DNA of 64,000 nucleotides from the NCBI GenBank assembly GCA_963555705.1, contig OY743168.1, positions 96,388,925 to 96,452,924 of the forward strand, read 5' to 3'. Shown here in pieces: positions 1-12,075 of the stretch. Position numbers and translations under genes: made by a program. Positions within the stretch are counted from its first letter, which is position 1; each line of letters opens with the position of its first letter. The notes below the pieces were generated by a model. That model searched no databases and was not told the origin of the DNA. It saw only the letters and a list, made by a program, of their open reading frames with translations. Source of the DNA: Ligustrum vulgare. Its lineage: Eukaryota; Streptophyta; Magnoliopsida; Lamiales; Oleaceae.

Positions 1-740
1 TTCTTCACGAACCAGCAGTAGTAAGCTGCTGTCACCAGCCTGCAATCCGTCTGATTTTCACCTTTTCTTCACCAGCAATGGCAGCAACAGCAGACTCCAC
101 CGGTAGCAGGCTGCTCCTGTCACCAGCAACCTCCTTTCCGGTTTCACCCGTCTCTCCTCCTCCCACTGCTGCTGTCACCAGCAGTGATCCTCCTTCCCAG
201 GCTGCCCTCTTATGTATCAGCAAAACAATTTTCTTCTTCCCGTTCTTTACTACTGCTGTCACCAGCAGTAAGACATCCACCGGTTCCTCTTCTTCTCCCT
301 TAAGCACTGTGTATATGTATATGTCAATTTTCAGCTGCTCCTCACATGTTTTCCAGCCTGGTTCCATCATGCCTTGTCCACTTTCCCATGCTTTGTTCCC
401 CATGTTGTCTTCCAACTCACACAGCACGTTCTCCCATCACTTTACAGCATCTCCATGATGTTCCAGCACAATGTTATCTAAAATTGCACTTTTGGTCCTT
501 CAACTTTTTGGGATGTTGCAATTGAGTCCTCAAACTTTTGATTTCTTTCAAATAGGTCCTTGGACATCAAATTTGCTTATCTTTTAGCTCAATTTCTCTC
601 CAATCTTGTCTATTTGCTTTCCAATTGAGTTTGTACCTAATTGTACAAGATAAACACAATTTATAAGTAGATATTTGCTCAATTTATCAATTAAAGTGCT
701 AATTTAGGAACTAAATAAGCGTGTAAAAACACACTTATCA
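1..740 (-). mobile_element. Partial LTR of a Ty3/gypsy (Tat/Athila-type) element
   Basis: Read on the minus strand, the segment starts at 740 with TGATAAGTGTG, the same kind of LTR start as at 57162 and, with one base changed, at 36495. It abruptly interrupts copia coding sequence that lies just to its right. The text after the start (AT-rich, then a run about ageing-type repeats of U3) follows the layout of the LTR at 57162. Bases 1-470 carry five copies of a near-palindromic word built on TCACCAGC/GCTGGTGA, which keeps frames open on both strands without making a recognisable protein. The window edge cuts the LTR. The family assignment is inferred from the termini and layout. Confidence 0.6.
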
Positions 741-2055
741 CTTTCCAAATGATCCATCCCAGGGTTACTTAAATATCTCCTTAGTATCTCAATAATGTAT
801 ACAATATCCGAACGCATACAAATTTGAGCATACATCAGACTTTCTATAGCTTAACTATATGTGATCCTCTGCATTTCTTTAATTTCAAGATAACTTTTCG
901 GGCATTAGTCGAGACTAAATTTGTCTCCCTTAGCGATAGGGCTGTCCCCTGATTTACTGTCTTGCATGCCAAACCTCTTAAGTACTTTATCGTTATAGCC
1001 CTTTTGTGACAATTCAAGAATACCCCGAGAACAATCCCGGTGTATCTGAATTCCTAATACAAAAGAGACGTCACCAAGATTTTTAATCTCAAAATTTTAT
1101 GTGACATGCCTATATCATTAGTGGCAAGCAATATGTTATCAACATACAAAATCAGGAAAATACACTTACTCCCACTGAACTTGTAATACATACAACCATC
1201 AACAACATTAATCTCAAGACCAAATGAGATAATTACTTGATGAAATTTGTATTACCCTTAACGAGAAGCTGGCTTGAGTACATAAATGGATTTCTTTAAT
1301 TTGCAAACAATATCGTCCCATCAATGTCACCATTGAGAAACGCCACCTTAGTATCCATTTGATGTAACTCGAGGTCAAAATGTGCAACAACCTAACTTTT
1401 CTGAAAGAGTCTTTCATTGAAACCGAAGAGAAAGTCTCTTTATAATCAATGTCATCATTCTGTGTAAAGCCCTTAGATACAAGACGAACCTTATATCTTT
1501 CCACATTACCTTTAAAATCCCCTTTGGTTTAAAAATCCATTTAAGACCAATGGGCTTCGTACCTTCTGGTAATGGGACAAGATCCCAAACTTTATTTTCT
1601 TGCATATGCTTATACTCCTTATCAATCCACTTAGAGAGTTAGAACCCTGCATGGCCTGATGGAATTGATTAGACCATCTTCCACCATTCCATTATTTTCC
1701 TTATGTTCTTGGAAAAATACTATTTAAATTATCCGGAATAGCATTTTTCCCTTTCTCTCGTGGATCTCCTTAATGGCTTTAGTTATTGAGGTTGCTGAGT
1801 TTGTACTTCTGAAATTTACTTTATTTTGGATGGGAGGTTTTTCAACATTGTCTAGTTGAGGTTCCGGATATGCTTTTTGATCAATGACATGCATAGAAAC
1901 TTGCACATTGTCAAAAGCAATAGTAGGAATCGAAACCGATCCTTCCTCAACTTATTCCTTAAAGACAATATCTCTAACCTTATTTCTCCCCCCAAACTCA
2001 ACATCCTCAAAAAAAGTTGCATTTCCCGTTTCAAAATTGACTTAAGTGTGGGATA
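741..2055 (-). pseudogene. Ty1/copia pol relic: reverse transcriptase and RNase H region
   Basis: Minus-strand fragments in several frames match the copia pol order. The pre-RT block (NKVWDLVPLPEG, then KPIGLKWIFK) lies at about 1520-1605. It is followed by RLVSKGFTQ and DYKETFS (about 1435-1500), then LYVDN at 1136-1150. The RNase H-side motif SLMYAQI..RSDI..RYLSNPGMDH lies at 741-860. The catalytic YVDD box reads YVDN, so the enzyme would be dead even without the frameshifts. No integrase core was found between this block and gag, which implies an internal deletion. The relic ends at 741, where an unrelated LTR has inserted. Confidence 0.85.
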
Positions 2056-2059
2056 ATAA

Positions 2060-2720
2060 AATTTATAGCCCCTTAAACGACTTTATTTTCTTTATTTGTT
2101 TTCTTACCCTTATCTTTAGAGGTGTTTTCCAAGTAAAAAAAACTTTCAGTTCTGTCCTGCTTCAACTTTTCTTCCTCTTGCACACAAAATTGAATGAGCT
2201 CATTTAGAGTTCATTTCTCCCTTTGATAGTTACAACTGACCTTAAATTGACTGAATTGTGCAAGAAGCTTGCACACTATGAAATGATCTCATTGAGAGTC
2301 CATTTCTACTTTGACAGTTATAACTAACCTTAAATTAACTATATTGTGCTGGAAGCGATATCAATACCAAATGCACGAGCAAGTCATTAGACAAGTCGAG
2401 TTTTAGTTCTTTAAATTTTGAAGCAGTGTGAGACATCTACATGATGGACTCCCTTATTTTCCCATTGCCTTTATACTTTATTGAAATCAAGTTTTGCATA
2501 AGCGTGCTTGTTTCAGCCTTATCGTTTTTCACAAAACGTTTCTTAATTTCGGCAAGGAATTCATTGGCATCATATACCTCTTCAGATACTATGCCACTAA
2601 AGGCTTCCGGAATGCCGCACTTAATGATCATGTGACTCACGTAATTTAAGCAATCTCACTTCTCAAAGTTCCTCATTTGACTAGATGAACTTTCATCCGT
2701 AAGAGGAGTAGGTTACTCAA
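2060..2720 (-). pseudogene. Ty1/copia gag relic (UBN2-type)
   Basis: A minus-strand frame at 2437-2640 reads like the gag polypeptide of plant copia elements (DANEFLAEIKKRF, then TLMQNLISIKYKGNGKIRE). Downstream on the minus strand come LLVHLVLISLPAQY and, further on, ELIQFCVQEEEKLKQDRTES, both typical of this domain. Between them about 110 bases appear twice: the blocks around 2190-2260 and 2285-2350 share the words CCTTAAATT and the text for the ELI..C motif. The frame is broken by several stops. It is upstream of, and on the same strand as, the RT relic at 741-2055, so the two are one element. Confidence 0.75.
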
Positions 2721-2999
2721 TCCTTAGTACACGGTCTAGATCGATGCAGCCAACGAAAAGTTAATGTTCTTGTTTTGATCCTTGAAGTTTGTTTCATAAA
2801 TACAGGGATTAAATTTAAGCTTGAAGATATACTACTAGTAGAATTTGAAATCGAATAGAGAACACTTAAACAAAATAGCTCACATAAATACCTTATTATG
2901 CAAATCATATTTTCAAATAATGGTAGAGCCCATCACAAGATACCTAGCACAACATCAATATTTAGTCTTTGGACAGAAATATTGACTTGTAAGTGGTAC

Positions 3000-3395
3000 T
3001 CTTGGTGTAGTAATCAAACACTGACAGTAAGACATGTCAACCAACAAACCTTTCTTTGGACCGATTTATTGATCACACGTAAAATCAAATAACCGTCACG
3101 TATTTATCACCACAAGTTCATGTGAAATTCGGGCCAAATACTGACCTTCCTTTGGGCCGATCAATATCCGCATGAGATAACACACAAACACCTAATTTTC
3201 TCTTAGTGTAGTGATCAAACACTGGCAATAAGACATGTTAAGCAATAAACCTTTCTTTGGACCGATTTATTGGTCACACGTTAAACCAAATAATTGCCAC
3301 GTGTTTATTACCACAGGTGCATGTGAAATTCGAGCCAAATATTGACCTTCCTTTGGGCCGATCAATATCCGCAATAAATAACACACACACAAATA
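3000..3395. repeat. Tandem direct duplication, unit about 200 bp
   Basis: Two consecutive copies of one unit (about 3000-3200 and 3201-3395) share long words such as CCTTTCTTTGGACCGATTTA and CTTCCTTTGGGCCGATCAAT. Divergence is modest. It lies in the presumed leader of the minus-strand copia element, between its primer site and gag. No coding potential is seen. Confidence 0.8.
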
Positions 3396-3534
3396 CCTTC
3401 TAATATTCAAAGTTAATTAATATCCACAAGAGAGGTTGCTTTGGCAACATGTTGTTTCAACTAACTTACTTTCGAATATTATATTTCTCAAAAGATTCCG
3501 ATGTACCAAGATTTGAAACTGAAATCCATTGATT

Positions 3535-4215
3535 TGCATTTATTTTTGACTTTAGGATTTGAATTATAGAATTCAAAACTTTAGAATAAAGCAATACTTA
3601 AGTTAGAAGAGTCAATTGCAATATTCTTAAACTTTAGGTGGCCAATTCTGTAAAATTTTAAGCTTGAAAGACTTAAATTATAATTTTCCCAAAACTTTAT
3701 TGGCCAATTTTGAGAAATTCTGAACTTTAGGTCCCAATTTGAAATAAAATCAAACTTTAGAGGTCCAAAATAGGAAATTCCCAATCTTTAAAGTCTGATA
3801 TTTGATGATTTTCAAACTTTAGGAGCCAATTTAGCAAATTCCCAAACTTTAGGGACTTAATTTAAAAAAAATTCAAACTTTAAGGACCAATTTTGAAAAT
3901 TTCCAAACTTTATTGACTGAATTAGAAAATTTTCAAACTTTAAGGACCAAATTAAAGAATTTCAGAACTTTAGATGCTGTATTAGAAAATTTCAAAACTT
4001 TAGGGACTGGAAATGAAAATTTTCAAACTTTAGGGGACCAAATTAGAGAATTTTCAAGCTTTAGGGACTAGTTTTGAAAATTCTCAAACATTAGGGGCTG
4101 GATTGAAAAATTTCCAAACTTCAGGAGCCAAAGTAGAAAATTTCAAAACTCTAGGGACCGAATTATAAAATTCGAAACTTTTAAAAAATCCCAACTTAAA
4201 TAATTTGTAACTTTA
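3535..4215. repeat. Degenerate minisatellite, period about 33-36 bp
   Basis: About twenty imperfect units of the form AACTTTAGGGACCAAATTAG followed by an AAAATTTTC spacer run end to end. Units vary by substitution and short indels. The array sits in the non-coding leader of the copia element. Bases 4370-4570 just beyond are a GC-rich patch (CGCCG-rich) with short open frames but no family I recognise. Confidence 0.85.
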
Positions 4216-5105
4216 GTGGCTAAAATTATAAATTCCATAACTTCAAGATTAAACATTTATTTAAAACAAATATAGAGGACCGAAGATGCAAATAACATAA
4301 TGAACCAAAAATTGCACAGTGGTCCCTGAAGGCTTCAAATTTCCAACATAAGTCCTTACCCTAAAATCGCGACAGCAGCTAGGTTTACAACCCTAGCTCG
4401 CCGTCGCTCTTAAACCCTCAAAACGCGGCGCCAGCACCACCGCCTGCAGCGCCATAGCCGGCGCTGCACCACAAATGTACCGCGTCGCTACGTGAGACGC
4501 CGCAACCCACCGCGCGCAGCCAAGTCCCCGCTCTGCGTGCCCAGGCCGACGACGGCTCCAACTTAAAAAAAACATTCAGCATCCATTTCAAACCGTTCAA
4601 ACCTTAATCATCCGAACGGATTAGAACCTTGATACTTCTTTACATCCAAAAATTCAACAGCAAAATCCATTCCCAAAAAACCTTTCAAAACCAAATCCCA
4701 TAACCCATAACCAGATTCAATATTTCAAAAAACCAAACTCATATTTACTTCAACAGAAACACTCGATGCAGTAAGGAAGTTAGAAAATATTTCTGAATCC
4801 ATACATCATCCAAAAATTCGACCCCAACAGATTTCGAAAGCCATACCTTGACTTCGAAAAATATATACATACACAAAGAAATTTTAATTGGCTGAAGACC
4901 CAAGCTCACATAACCAACACAGAAATTCTGATTTCGCATATACAGACACGATTGGTTTTAATTCATGATGAAATCAATATATATCCATATTCTTATCCAC
5001 CACAAACAGAGAGAAAAAAAATTGATTTGGTAGAAACCTTAATTTCGCATATACATAATTAGGTTTCATGCGTTCGAAATTGATCTGATAATTCAACACG
5101 ATGTT

Positions 5106-5118
5106 GGCTCTGATACCA
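5106..5118 (-). other. Primer binding site of the minus-strand copia element
   Basis: Read on the minus strand this is TGGTATCAGAGCC, complementary to the 3' end of plant initiator methionine tRNA and used by many plant copia elements. It is two bases from the LTR edge at 5121. It sets the element's direction as minus, matching the gag and RT relics. Confidence 0.85.
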
Positions 5119-5120
5119 CT

Positions 5121-5740
5121 TGTTAGAAAATTTATCACAGATAATTATTTATCTATGATCCAAAATAAATCATCATGCTGAATTATCAAGAATTAAATAA
5201 CTGAAACGGAAGCGTACCTTAATCAAACGTGATTCACGATAAACGATTCGGTTGGTTGGATCTTCTAAATCGATACGTAGTCCTTATTTTCTCTCTGATG
5301 ATGGGATGTCAGAAAAGATGAACAGTACGTAGGATTCAGGGACCATAACCGACTTTATATACTGAATTGTCAATTAACCTAATCCGGCCCATCATGAATT
5401 AGGTAATGGCCTGGTATCTACACATAAAAGCCCATACATTATTTTAGATGCATTAAAGCCCAATATACCAAATCCTTATTAGATCACTTTAATTGGGCTT
5501 AACCAAATTGATAGTCTTTTATTCAATACACAATAATTCACATATAAGCCCACACGATTGATTAAAATCCTTACAAATTAACCAAAAACCTCAAGTGAAA
5601 CATAGCACATAACTAATTGCTACACTTATACAAAACTTCCAGCGGAAGTATTTCAAACCTATAAGTCATTCTCAAAATCACATAGAGACAGTTATTTTTA
5701 GTAACGGGATGAGAAATGTATGATCAATAACAGGATCAAA
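5121..5740 (-). mobile_element. 5' LTR of the decayed copia element (outer edge not located)
   Basis: On the plus strand the segment opens with TGTTAGAAAATT, so on the minus strand it ends in AACA, then two bases, then the primer site. That is the expected LTR/primer junction. I could not find the other LTR (the 3' side is cut by the inserted gypsy LTR and the window start), so the outer boundary is a guess; an ATAACA at about 5730 is one candidate. Confidence 0.5.
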
Positions 5741-6366
5741 AGCATAAAATCCATCTAAAAACTTCGGGAGGTTGAAGAGGCGCTTACAATTTTACACTGA
5801 CAACATATAAGAAGCGGAAAATTACAAACTAAACCTGAAAAATTAGATTTTTCAGATATTTCCCTAATTCTGTAATTCTTTCAAAATAATTCCCCTTAAA
5901 ACTTTAAATCTTTTAAAAAGGAAAAAGAAATTCTCATAATTACAAATATATAAATTTTCAGCTTGCAGCAATTTTACAGTACTGTGATATTCGGAAAATC
6001 TGAAGGAAAAAAAAAAGGGAATGATTCTTATTCGAAACCTGAAGAAATCGAAAAGTTGATAACACACACATGCACCGAGAAATATTTATAAATTAAGAGA
6101 GGAGAAGCATACAGTAATGCAAAACGACGAAATTGCGTACGAATTTGGAGGAAAAAAAGGAAAAAATAATTTTAGATGGACATTCATTTTGAACATTCTA
6201 AAGTGACATTTTGATTTGTCAATTTCTCATTTGGTGATAAAAGAAAAAGAAAAAGAAAGAAAAAAGAAGAGTGCTGCAAAATGAATTGCAGTTCCTGCTT
6301 TCCCCGGCAAGAAATGGAGAACTTTCGGGTTATGGACTATATGAGCTAAGGCCCATAAGGCTTGTA
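5741..6366. other. AT-rich intergenic stretch, no gene seen
   Basis: Short open frames only, none with a recognisable domain. Homopurine runs near 6240-6270. No support for a promoter or RNA gene. Confidence 0.6.
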
Positions 6367-7774
6367 AGTGAAAATTACACTCTTACTTTATAAGAATCAA
6401 ATTCATAAATAAGATCAAACTTGTATTATTTCAAATTTTAGGTGTCAATTAAATATTTTAATTTTAACATTAATAGCAATAAGATTTAAATAAAATCACC
6501 ATATTTATCTACCTTCATATACATATCAAACCCTACTTCTCCTCATTTAACATGCACGTTCTCTCTCTCTCTCTCTCTCTTTCCTCATTTTCTATTCCGA
6601 GGAGTGGTAACCTCTACTAAGCCAAAGACACGCTTCACTGCTACAATCAACTGACGCTGGCTCCATACTGTGGGTGCACCCAGACTCTCTCTCTCTCTCT
6701 CTGCGAACTCACTCACTCACCGCCCCTCCACCTTCTCTCTGGCATTCTCTCCTGTGAACTCGCTCACTACGCGCAGGAGGCTTGATGTTGACGCATACAG
6801 TTTCGATTCGACGTCACCAGAATAGCAGTTGTTGCTACACGGTTTTGACCTGGAGTTCACCGAGGATGGTTAGCTGACATTCTCTGATTTGGAGACGAGG
6901 ATCTTTAAGCTCAAATTTAGTAGTTTGGGTCACAGGTTGTGGTGTTGGTGGGGGTATTGCGTTGATGCGTGAGTCTGTGGTGTTGCGGTGGTGCGCGAGG
7001 CCGTGGTATGTGAGGTCGGGGTGTTGCAGTGGTGTGCGAGGTTGTGGTGTAACGATGTGGTTATGAGACGGTGGTGGTGGTGATTGTGGTGGTCTGGTGG
7101 ATGCGGTGGTGCATTGGTGTGCGGTGGTGGTGATGGTGGTTGGTGGAGGTGATGCTTTGTGTGTGGCGGTTTGGTAGATGCCGACTGCAACTTTTTTTTT
7201 TTTTGGAGGTTGAGGTGGAGGTGGTGACGACGATGTTCAGGGGTGGTGAGCATAGATTACATGTCACATGTTTTTGGTAATTTTTTGAAATGAAAATAAA
7301 CTATGGTGCCGACGGTGGTGAACTGGTGGTGGTGAGACTATGATATGGGCAAGTTTTCAAATATTTTGTGACCTACTAATTAATAAGCTAATTGTGACCT
7401 AATAATATGATAATTGGGACCTAAAAGATTGGTGACCTAATAATTTGATAAATTGTGACCTAAAAATAACTTGGGATAGATCAATTTAAAATTTGTAACC
7501 TTGAAATTATTTGACTTGAAAAAATTGTTATTGTGACATATTATTTTGATAATTTGTGACCATAAAATTATTTGTGATTTAAGCTGTGTTTTGTAACATG
7601 AATTTATATTGTGTCGTGACTTGAATTTATATAATTAATAAAATATTTTTAATTATTTAATTTAATTAAATAATTATAACTGCAACCTGATTTTTGAAAT
7701 TTTTTAAGTTATATCTTAAAATTGAATATGTGTATTGTAAAAACCTTAAATATGTATTTTTCCTATAGTGTAAT
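6367..7774 (+). mobile_element. Non-coding TIR-like element, copy A (GGT-rich core)
   Basis: It opens with AGTGAAAATTACACT and closes with TTTTTCCTATAGTGTAAT, whose complement also carries ATTACACT, so the ends share an 8-base inverted word. The 7841 copy has the same beginning, the same GGT/GTG-rich middle, the same run of GTGACCTAATAATTTGATAA minisatellite, and the same AT-rich tail with AACCTGATTTTTGA. Two (CT)n tracts lie at 6560-6582 and 6685-6702. Long open frames in the GGT-rich core are composition artefacts (His/Thr/Pro-rich on the minus strand). Class of transposon not established. Confidence 0.55.
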
Positions 7775-7840
7775 CCAGGTTTATTTAGTGGGCCCCTAAT
7801 TGTAGGCCAGCAGTCCGAATTAGGGTGGAGAAAATAAAAT

Positions 7841-9451
7841 AGTGAAAATTACACTCCCCCTACTTTTAAAGATTCAAAAATTCATAAATGAAATCAAACC
7901 TATATTACTTCAAAATTTAGGCTGTAATTAAGAAATAATTAATTAATTAGATAAATAAAATTAATAATTTAATCTATTTTAATCCCACACCACTCTACAC
8001 CATTTCAACCCTAATTATATTTTGTCTAATCTATGTACACAAAACACTCTCTCCCAAATGGGCCTCCTCTCTCAAATAGTTCAACAAAAATAGGCGACTC
8101 CTCCTCCCCCCAATGGCCACACTACATGCCATAGGACTCCGCAACTAATTCCACTTCTCCGGCAAAACATCCGCTGACAGAGGCAAATTTCAATGTAACC
8201 CGAACGTCGATTCTTACCTCGAGGCAGTGTCAACGTCCCTTCCCCAACGGCCACAAACTGCGCCCCACCCAACTCGGCCACTTGTCGAAAGTCTCAAGAA
8301 GTTTCAACGTAACCGCGAGCACCACTTCGATCTAGTGGTGGTGTTGCTTCGAAGCTTCAATATAGTGGTTTTGGTGAAGTGAAGTGATTGAGACGGTGAT
8401 GATGATGAGGGAGGGAGTGGCATTTGTGCATTGGAATGTGGAGATGGGCTAGAGTTTTGTTGTTGGTGATGGCGGTGACGATGACGGGAGGGAGTGGGAT
8501 TACGGCAGCAGCAGTCTCGCTACTTTGATCGAGGCAGGGACACCACAACAAGATTTAGCAGGGGTATCGCTGTGCAGCGATGTGGTTTGCCTTTAAAAAA
8601 TAAAAAAAAAATAAAAAAACTTTGGTTCGTGGTGGTGCAGCCGACGTGAAGTGGCGGTGGTGGTGAGGGATTTTAATTTTGGTTTTGAAATTTTAACATG
8701 GTGTGTAGTTTACTAGTGGTAGTGGCGAAGGCCATGGTGGCGGAGGCGGCAGTGATAGTCGTGGTGGTGGTGTTGAGACACTAGCGGCGGTAGGGACAAC
8801 TGCAAGTGTTGATCGTGTGAGATGTTGTGACCTTGACAAATTTGAGGGGTGGGGCTATGTTGTAGGTCGTGAATGCGGTTCATGGTGGTGATTTGTTGGT
8901 GGTTCGTTTGAGGTGATGGAGATGGGGTGATGGCTATGGTGAGACAGCTAGTAGCGACAGAGGACAATTGTGACATCATCTGCATTTTTATTTTTTCTCT
9001 TTCGTTGGGAGTGATTGTGGTGGCGACAGCGTTGAGAGGGTGGTGGTGGCTGGGACTGTGACCTTGATGTAAAATTATTACCTATAATTTTTTTACTTGT
9101 GACCTTAAAAATGGTGGTGAGATGATGGCTACATATGGTGGATGCATGTGGTGATTGTCTAATGTTTTGACCAATAATTTGATAAATGAGACTTAAAAAA
9201 ATGTGTGACCTAATAATCGATGAGTTATGACCTAGAAATCAAATAATTGTAACCTAAAATTTTGTAATTGACGCTTAAAAGATTTGTGACCTAAAATAAG
9301 CTAGTGACCTTAATATATCTATTTATTAAAATATTTTTTTCTTTAATTAAATTAATTAATTCTAATTACAACCTGATTTTTGAATTATAGAGTTTTGACC
9401 TCCTTTTTGAAATTTGTATTTTAAAACACATCATTTATGTATTTTTCCCAA
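7841..9451 (+). mobile_element. Non-coding TIR-like element, copy B
   Basis: Second, diverged copy of the 6367-7774 element in the same orientation, starting AGTGAAAATTACACTCCC and ending near GTATTTTTCCC. The core differs (more GGTGGTGGCG words, 8330-9130), while the flanking arms align by eye. The 66-bp spacer between copies shows no clear target duplication. Confidence 0.55.
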
Positions 9452-10034
9452 TAACAATTTTGATATTTAGACAAATACATTAAAAAAATATATTTAGATC
9501 AAATACGTCCTTTTAGAAATATTCGGATCAATGTGTCCTTTTTAAAAAATAATTAGATTCAATACTTTGTCATATTTGAAACCAAATGACACATCGTTTG
9601 CGACTTTTTGATAAAATAAGTCAAAATTCCAGTCAAAAATCATATACAATGTCACTTTTTGTTCAAAAATGTGATAATATATTGAATTTAATTATTTTTA
9701 AAATTAATGCATTAATTTGAATATTTTTATAAAGAACGTAATTTTTCAAATTATTTTAGCTGGTAGCTTGTATGGCCTAATTTGTTGATAAAATTGGAAA
9801 GGTGATATTCATGTAACTATTTGACAAAAGAATAAATCAAACTATAGGATCTATTTTAGAGAGTTAACACTTAAAAGTAATATCTTAAGTGATTCTCTAT
9901 TTTAACTTTATTACAAAAATAAAATAAAATAAAATAAAATGAGGAATGACTATTGAGTTTGGTATCAGTGCAATTTTCCCTGAAATAATTTACAAATTTA
10001 TAATTGGAAGAAAAGGTAACCATTTCAAATTTAA
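9452..10034. other. AT-rich stretch, nothing recognisable
   Basis: Contains an (AAAAT)n-like run at about 9917-9940 and short frames without domains. No gene or element boundary supported. Confidence 0.6.
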
Positions 10035-10480
10035 GATAATTGTACTTCATACTATTTTTTTATCCCTTATTGAGATTTTTACTTACATTAATATTTTAAT
10101 TCATTTTTATTCACTTTTTTTTCTATTCAAATCTTAAAATATTCTCACCAACACCGCGTCACTGCCTCCCTTTTTATCGAAGGGGCTCCAACGACCTACT
10201 TTAGGGTGGATGTATTGTTGGAAGATATCACCATTGAGTTTTCTCCAATTCTATAACGTGTTTGATTAAATGTTTGACCAAAGTATCATAAAAAAGTTGA
10301 AAGTATCAATGTGCAATACTAAAATTTTGCCCTAAGTATCATTAAAATTTGAAAAAGTTTCAGGTTGTGATACCAAAATTTAAAAGTATGATCTTTAAAA
10401 GCATCATATTATGATACTTGTTTTAAAGAACGTAAATTTTAATAAAAAAAATTGAAATATTAATAAGTAATACTTTTAAA
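10035..10480 (+). repeat. Dispersed repeat, copy 1 (uninterrupted)
   Basis: The same text recurs at 34640-35048 plus 36496-36870: TTCATACTAT..TTTTTATCCCTTATT, then the CACTGCCTCCCTTTTT block, then CACCATTGAGTTTT..CCAA and AAAAGTATCATAAGT-type words. Copy 1 runs straight through the point at which copy 2 is split by a solo LTR, so it works as a paralogous empty site. Family unknown; no coding. Confidence 0.75.
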
Positions 10481-10689
10481 TAACGTAAATTTTAATTACG
10501 ATATCAAAAATTGAGTATTTGTCCAACTGCTTCTCAAAATTTCAAGCCTTTTTATTTTGAAGGCCCACGTGCACTCACAGAAGGGTTAAGTACGCAAATA
10601 CACAATTTTATAGGGTCTATTTTTAAATATCATGTATTTTAAAGATATTTCAACAAATACAAAACATATTATCAAAATCAGGTTTCTAA

Positions 10690-10960
10690 GGGCAGTCTTC
10701 ATTTTCCCTTGACGTGGAATGCTATTGGATAATTGTCTGAGCAAGCAAGCTCAATGAATGGCTAGGGACTAGCATTTCGGTCTTGTGGCGACCACCTTAT
10801 TGTAATTGGTGGGCTGTGATCTTATCATCAAGAGTTCATTGAGATCAATTATTGGGACCCTGATGACAATCCTGCTAGTTGGTACTTACCGGGCCGCAAG
10901 CAATCGGGGAGTTTTGTTTATAATTGTGCTATGATGTGTTGCTGAGTATCTAATTCTCAT
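10690..10960 (+). pseudogene. Short coding-like relic, family not recognised
   Basis: A less AT-rich island with an open stretch at about 10828-10944 reading INYWDPDDNPASWYLPGRK. It looks like decayed coding sequence rather than repeat, but I cannot assign it. A 12-base C run lies at 11094-11105 and a T run at about 11138-11152. Confidence 0.25.
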
Positions 10961-11154
10961 ACATGGATATGCAAAAATTTCAAGTTGTTTTTTCTTATCT
11001 TAGTAAGAGTTGCGTATAGTTTGCAATTTGGTTATGTGAATTTGCTATACCTCAACTAAAACATAAGTGAAATTCTTGTTGCAGACTCTTAAACCCCCCC
11101 CCCCCTCCGAATTTTTATCATTTAATGCTCAGTTACCTTTTTTTTTTTTTTTAA

Positions 11155-12075
11155 TAGCATTCTATAATGAATTACATTTTATAATTAATTACAGATGTTA
11201 ACTTAATTTCAATTTTACAATTATTTACAATCGTAACTAATTATTAATTATTGTTGTAACTTAATTTTATAATATTACAAGACAGTCAATTTTTCTTTTA
11301 AAATTAATTGAACTAGTTAAAAATTATAATAAATTACAGTTTGTAATTAATTATAACTGTAGTTTAATTTCAAACTTGTAATTAATTAATTACTATCCTA
11401 ACTTAATTGTATATTACAATTCACTCAAAGTTTCATTTCATTTAAAATTAATTGAATTAGTTACAAGTTGTAATAAATTACAGTTTGTAATTAATTACAA
11501 TTGTAACTATATTTCAGTTTTGTAATAAGTTACAAATATAACTAATTAATTACTATTATAACTTAATTGTAAAAAAAAAAAAAAAAAAACACACTCAAGA
11601 TTTCATTTTTCTTTTAAAATTAATTGAATTAGTTACAAATTGTAATGAATTACAGTTTATAATTAATTAAATTTGCAACTTAATTATATTTTGTAATGAA
11701 TTATAATTTGTAATTAATTACAATTACAATTTTATTTCAATTTTGTAATTAATAACAATGTAACTTATGAATTAGTAAAATATTAGTAATTCGTAATTAA
11801 TTACATTAGTGTAATTTGTAATTAACCAATGTCACAACCGCTTTGTTGGGCTATCGTCGAAAATACAATCATAACTTTATTTCAATTTGTAATTAATTAC
11901 AATTGTAAATTAATTATTTCAATCTACTAAATACCACCATTACCACCAATCACCACCTAAAATCATCACCACCAATAACCACCTAAAACCGTTACCACCA
12001 ACCATCACTTAGTAATTAATTGTAATTGTAACTTTATTTTAATTTGTAATTAATTAATTATAATTGTAACTAACT
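11155..12075. repeat. AT-rich array of TTGTAATTAATTACAA palindromes
   Basis: The 16-base palindrome TTGTAATTAATTACAA and variants, often followed by TTGTAACTT, recur more than a dozen times at irregular spacing. CCA-rich words (ACCACCAAT) at 11930-12120 follow. No coding. The (ACC)n-type block resembles the complement of the GGT-rich core at 6930-7150. Confidence 0.75.

Noticed and set aside
32..458. Overlapping open frames of 131 and 126 codons on opposite strands
   Set aside because: They arise from repeated TCACCAGC-type words inside an LTR; no domain, and both strands are open for the same compositional reason.
6930..7267. His/Thr/Pro-rich minus-strand frames
   Set aside because: Complement of a GGT/GTG simple-sequence tract; no start context, domain or conservation expected.
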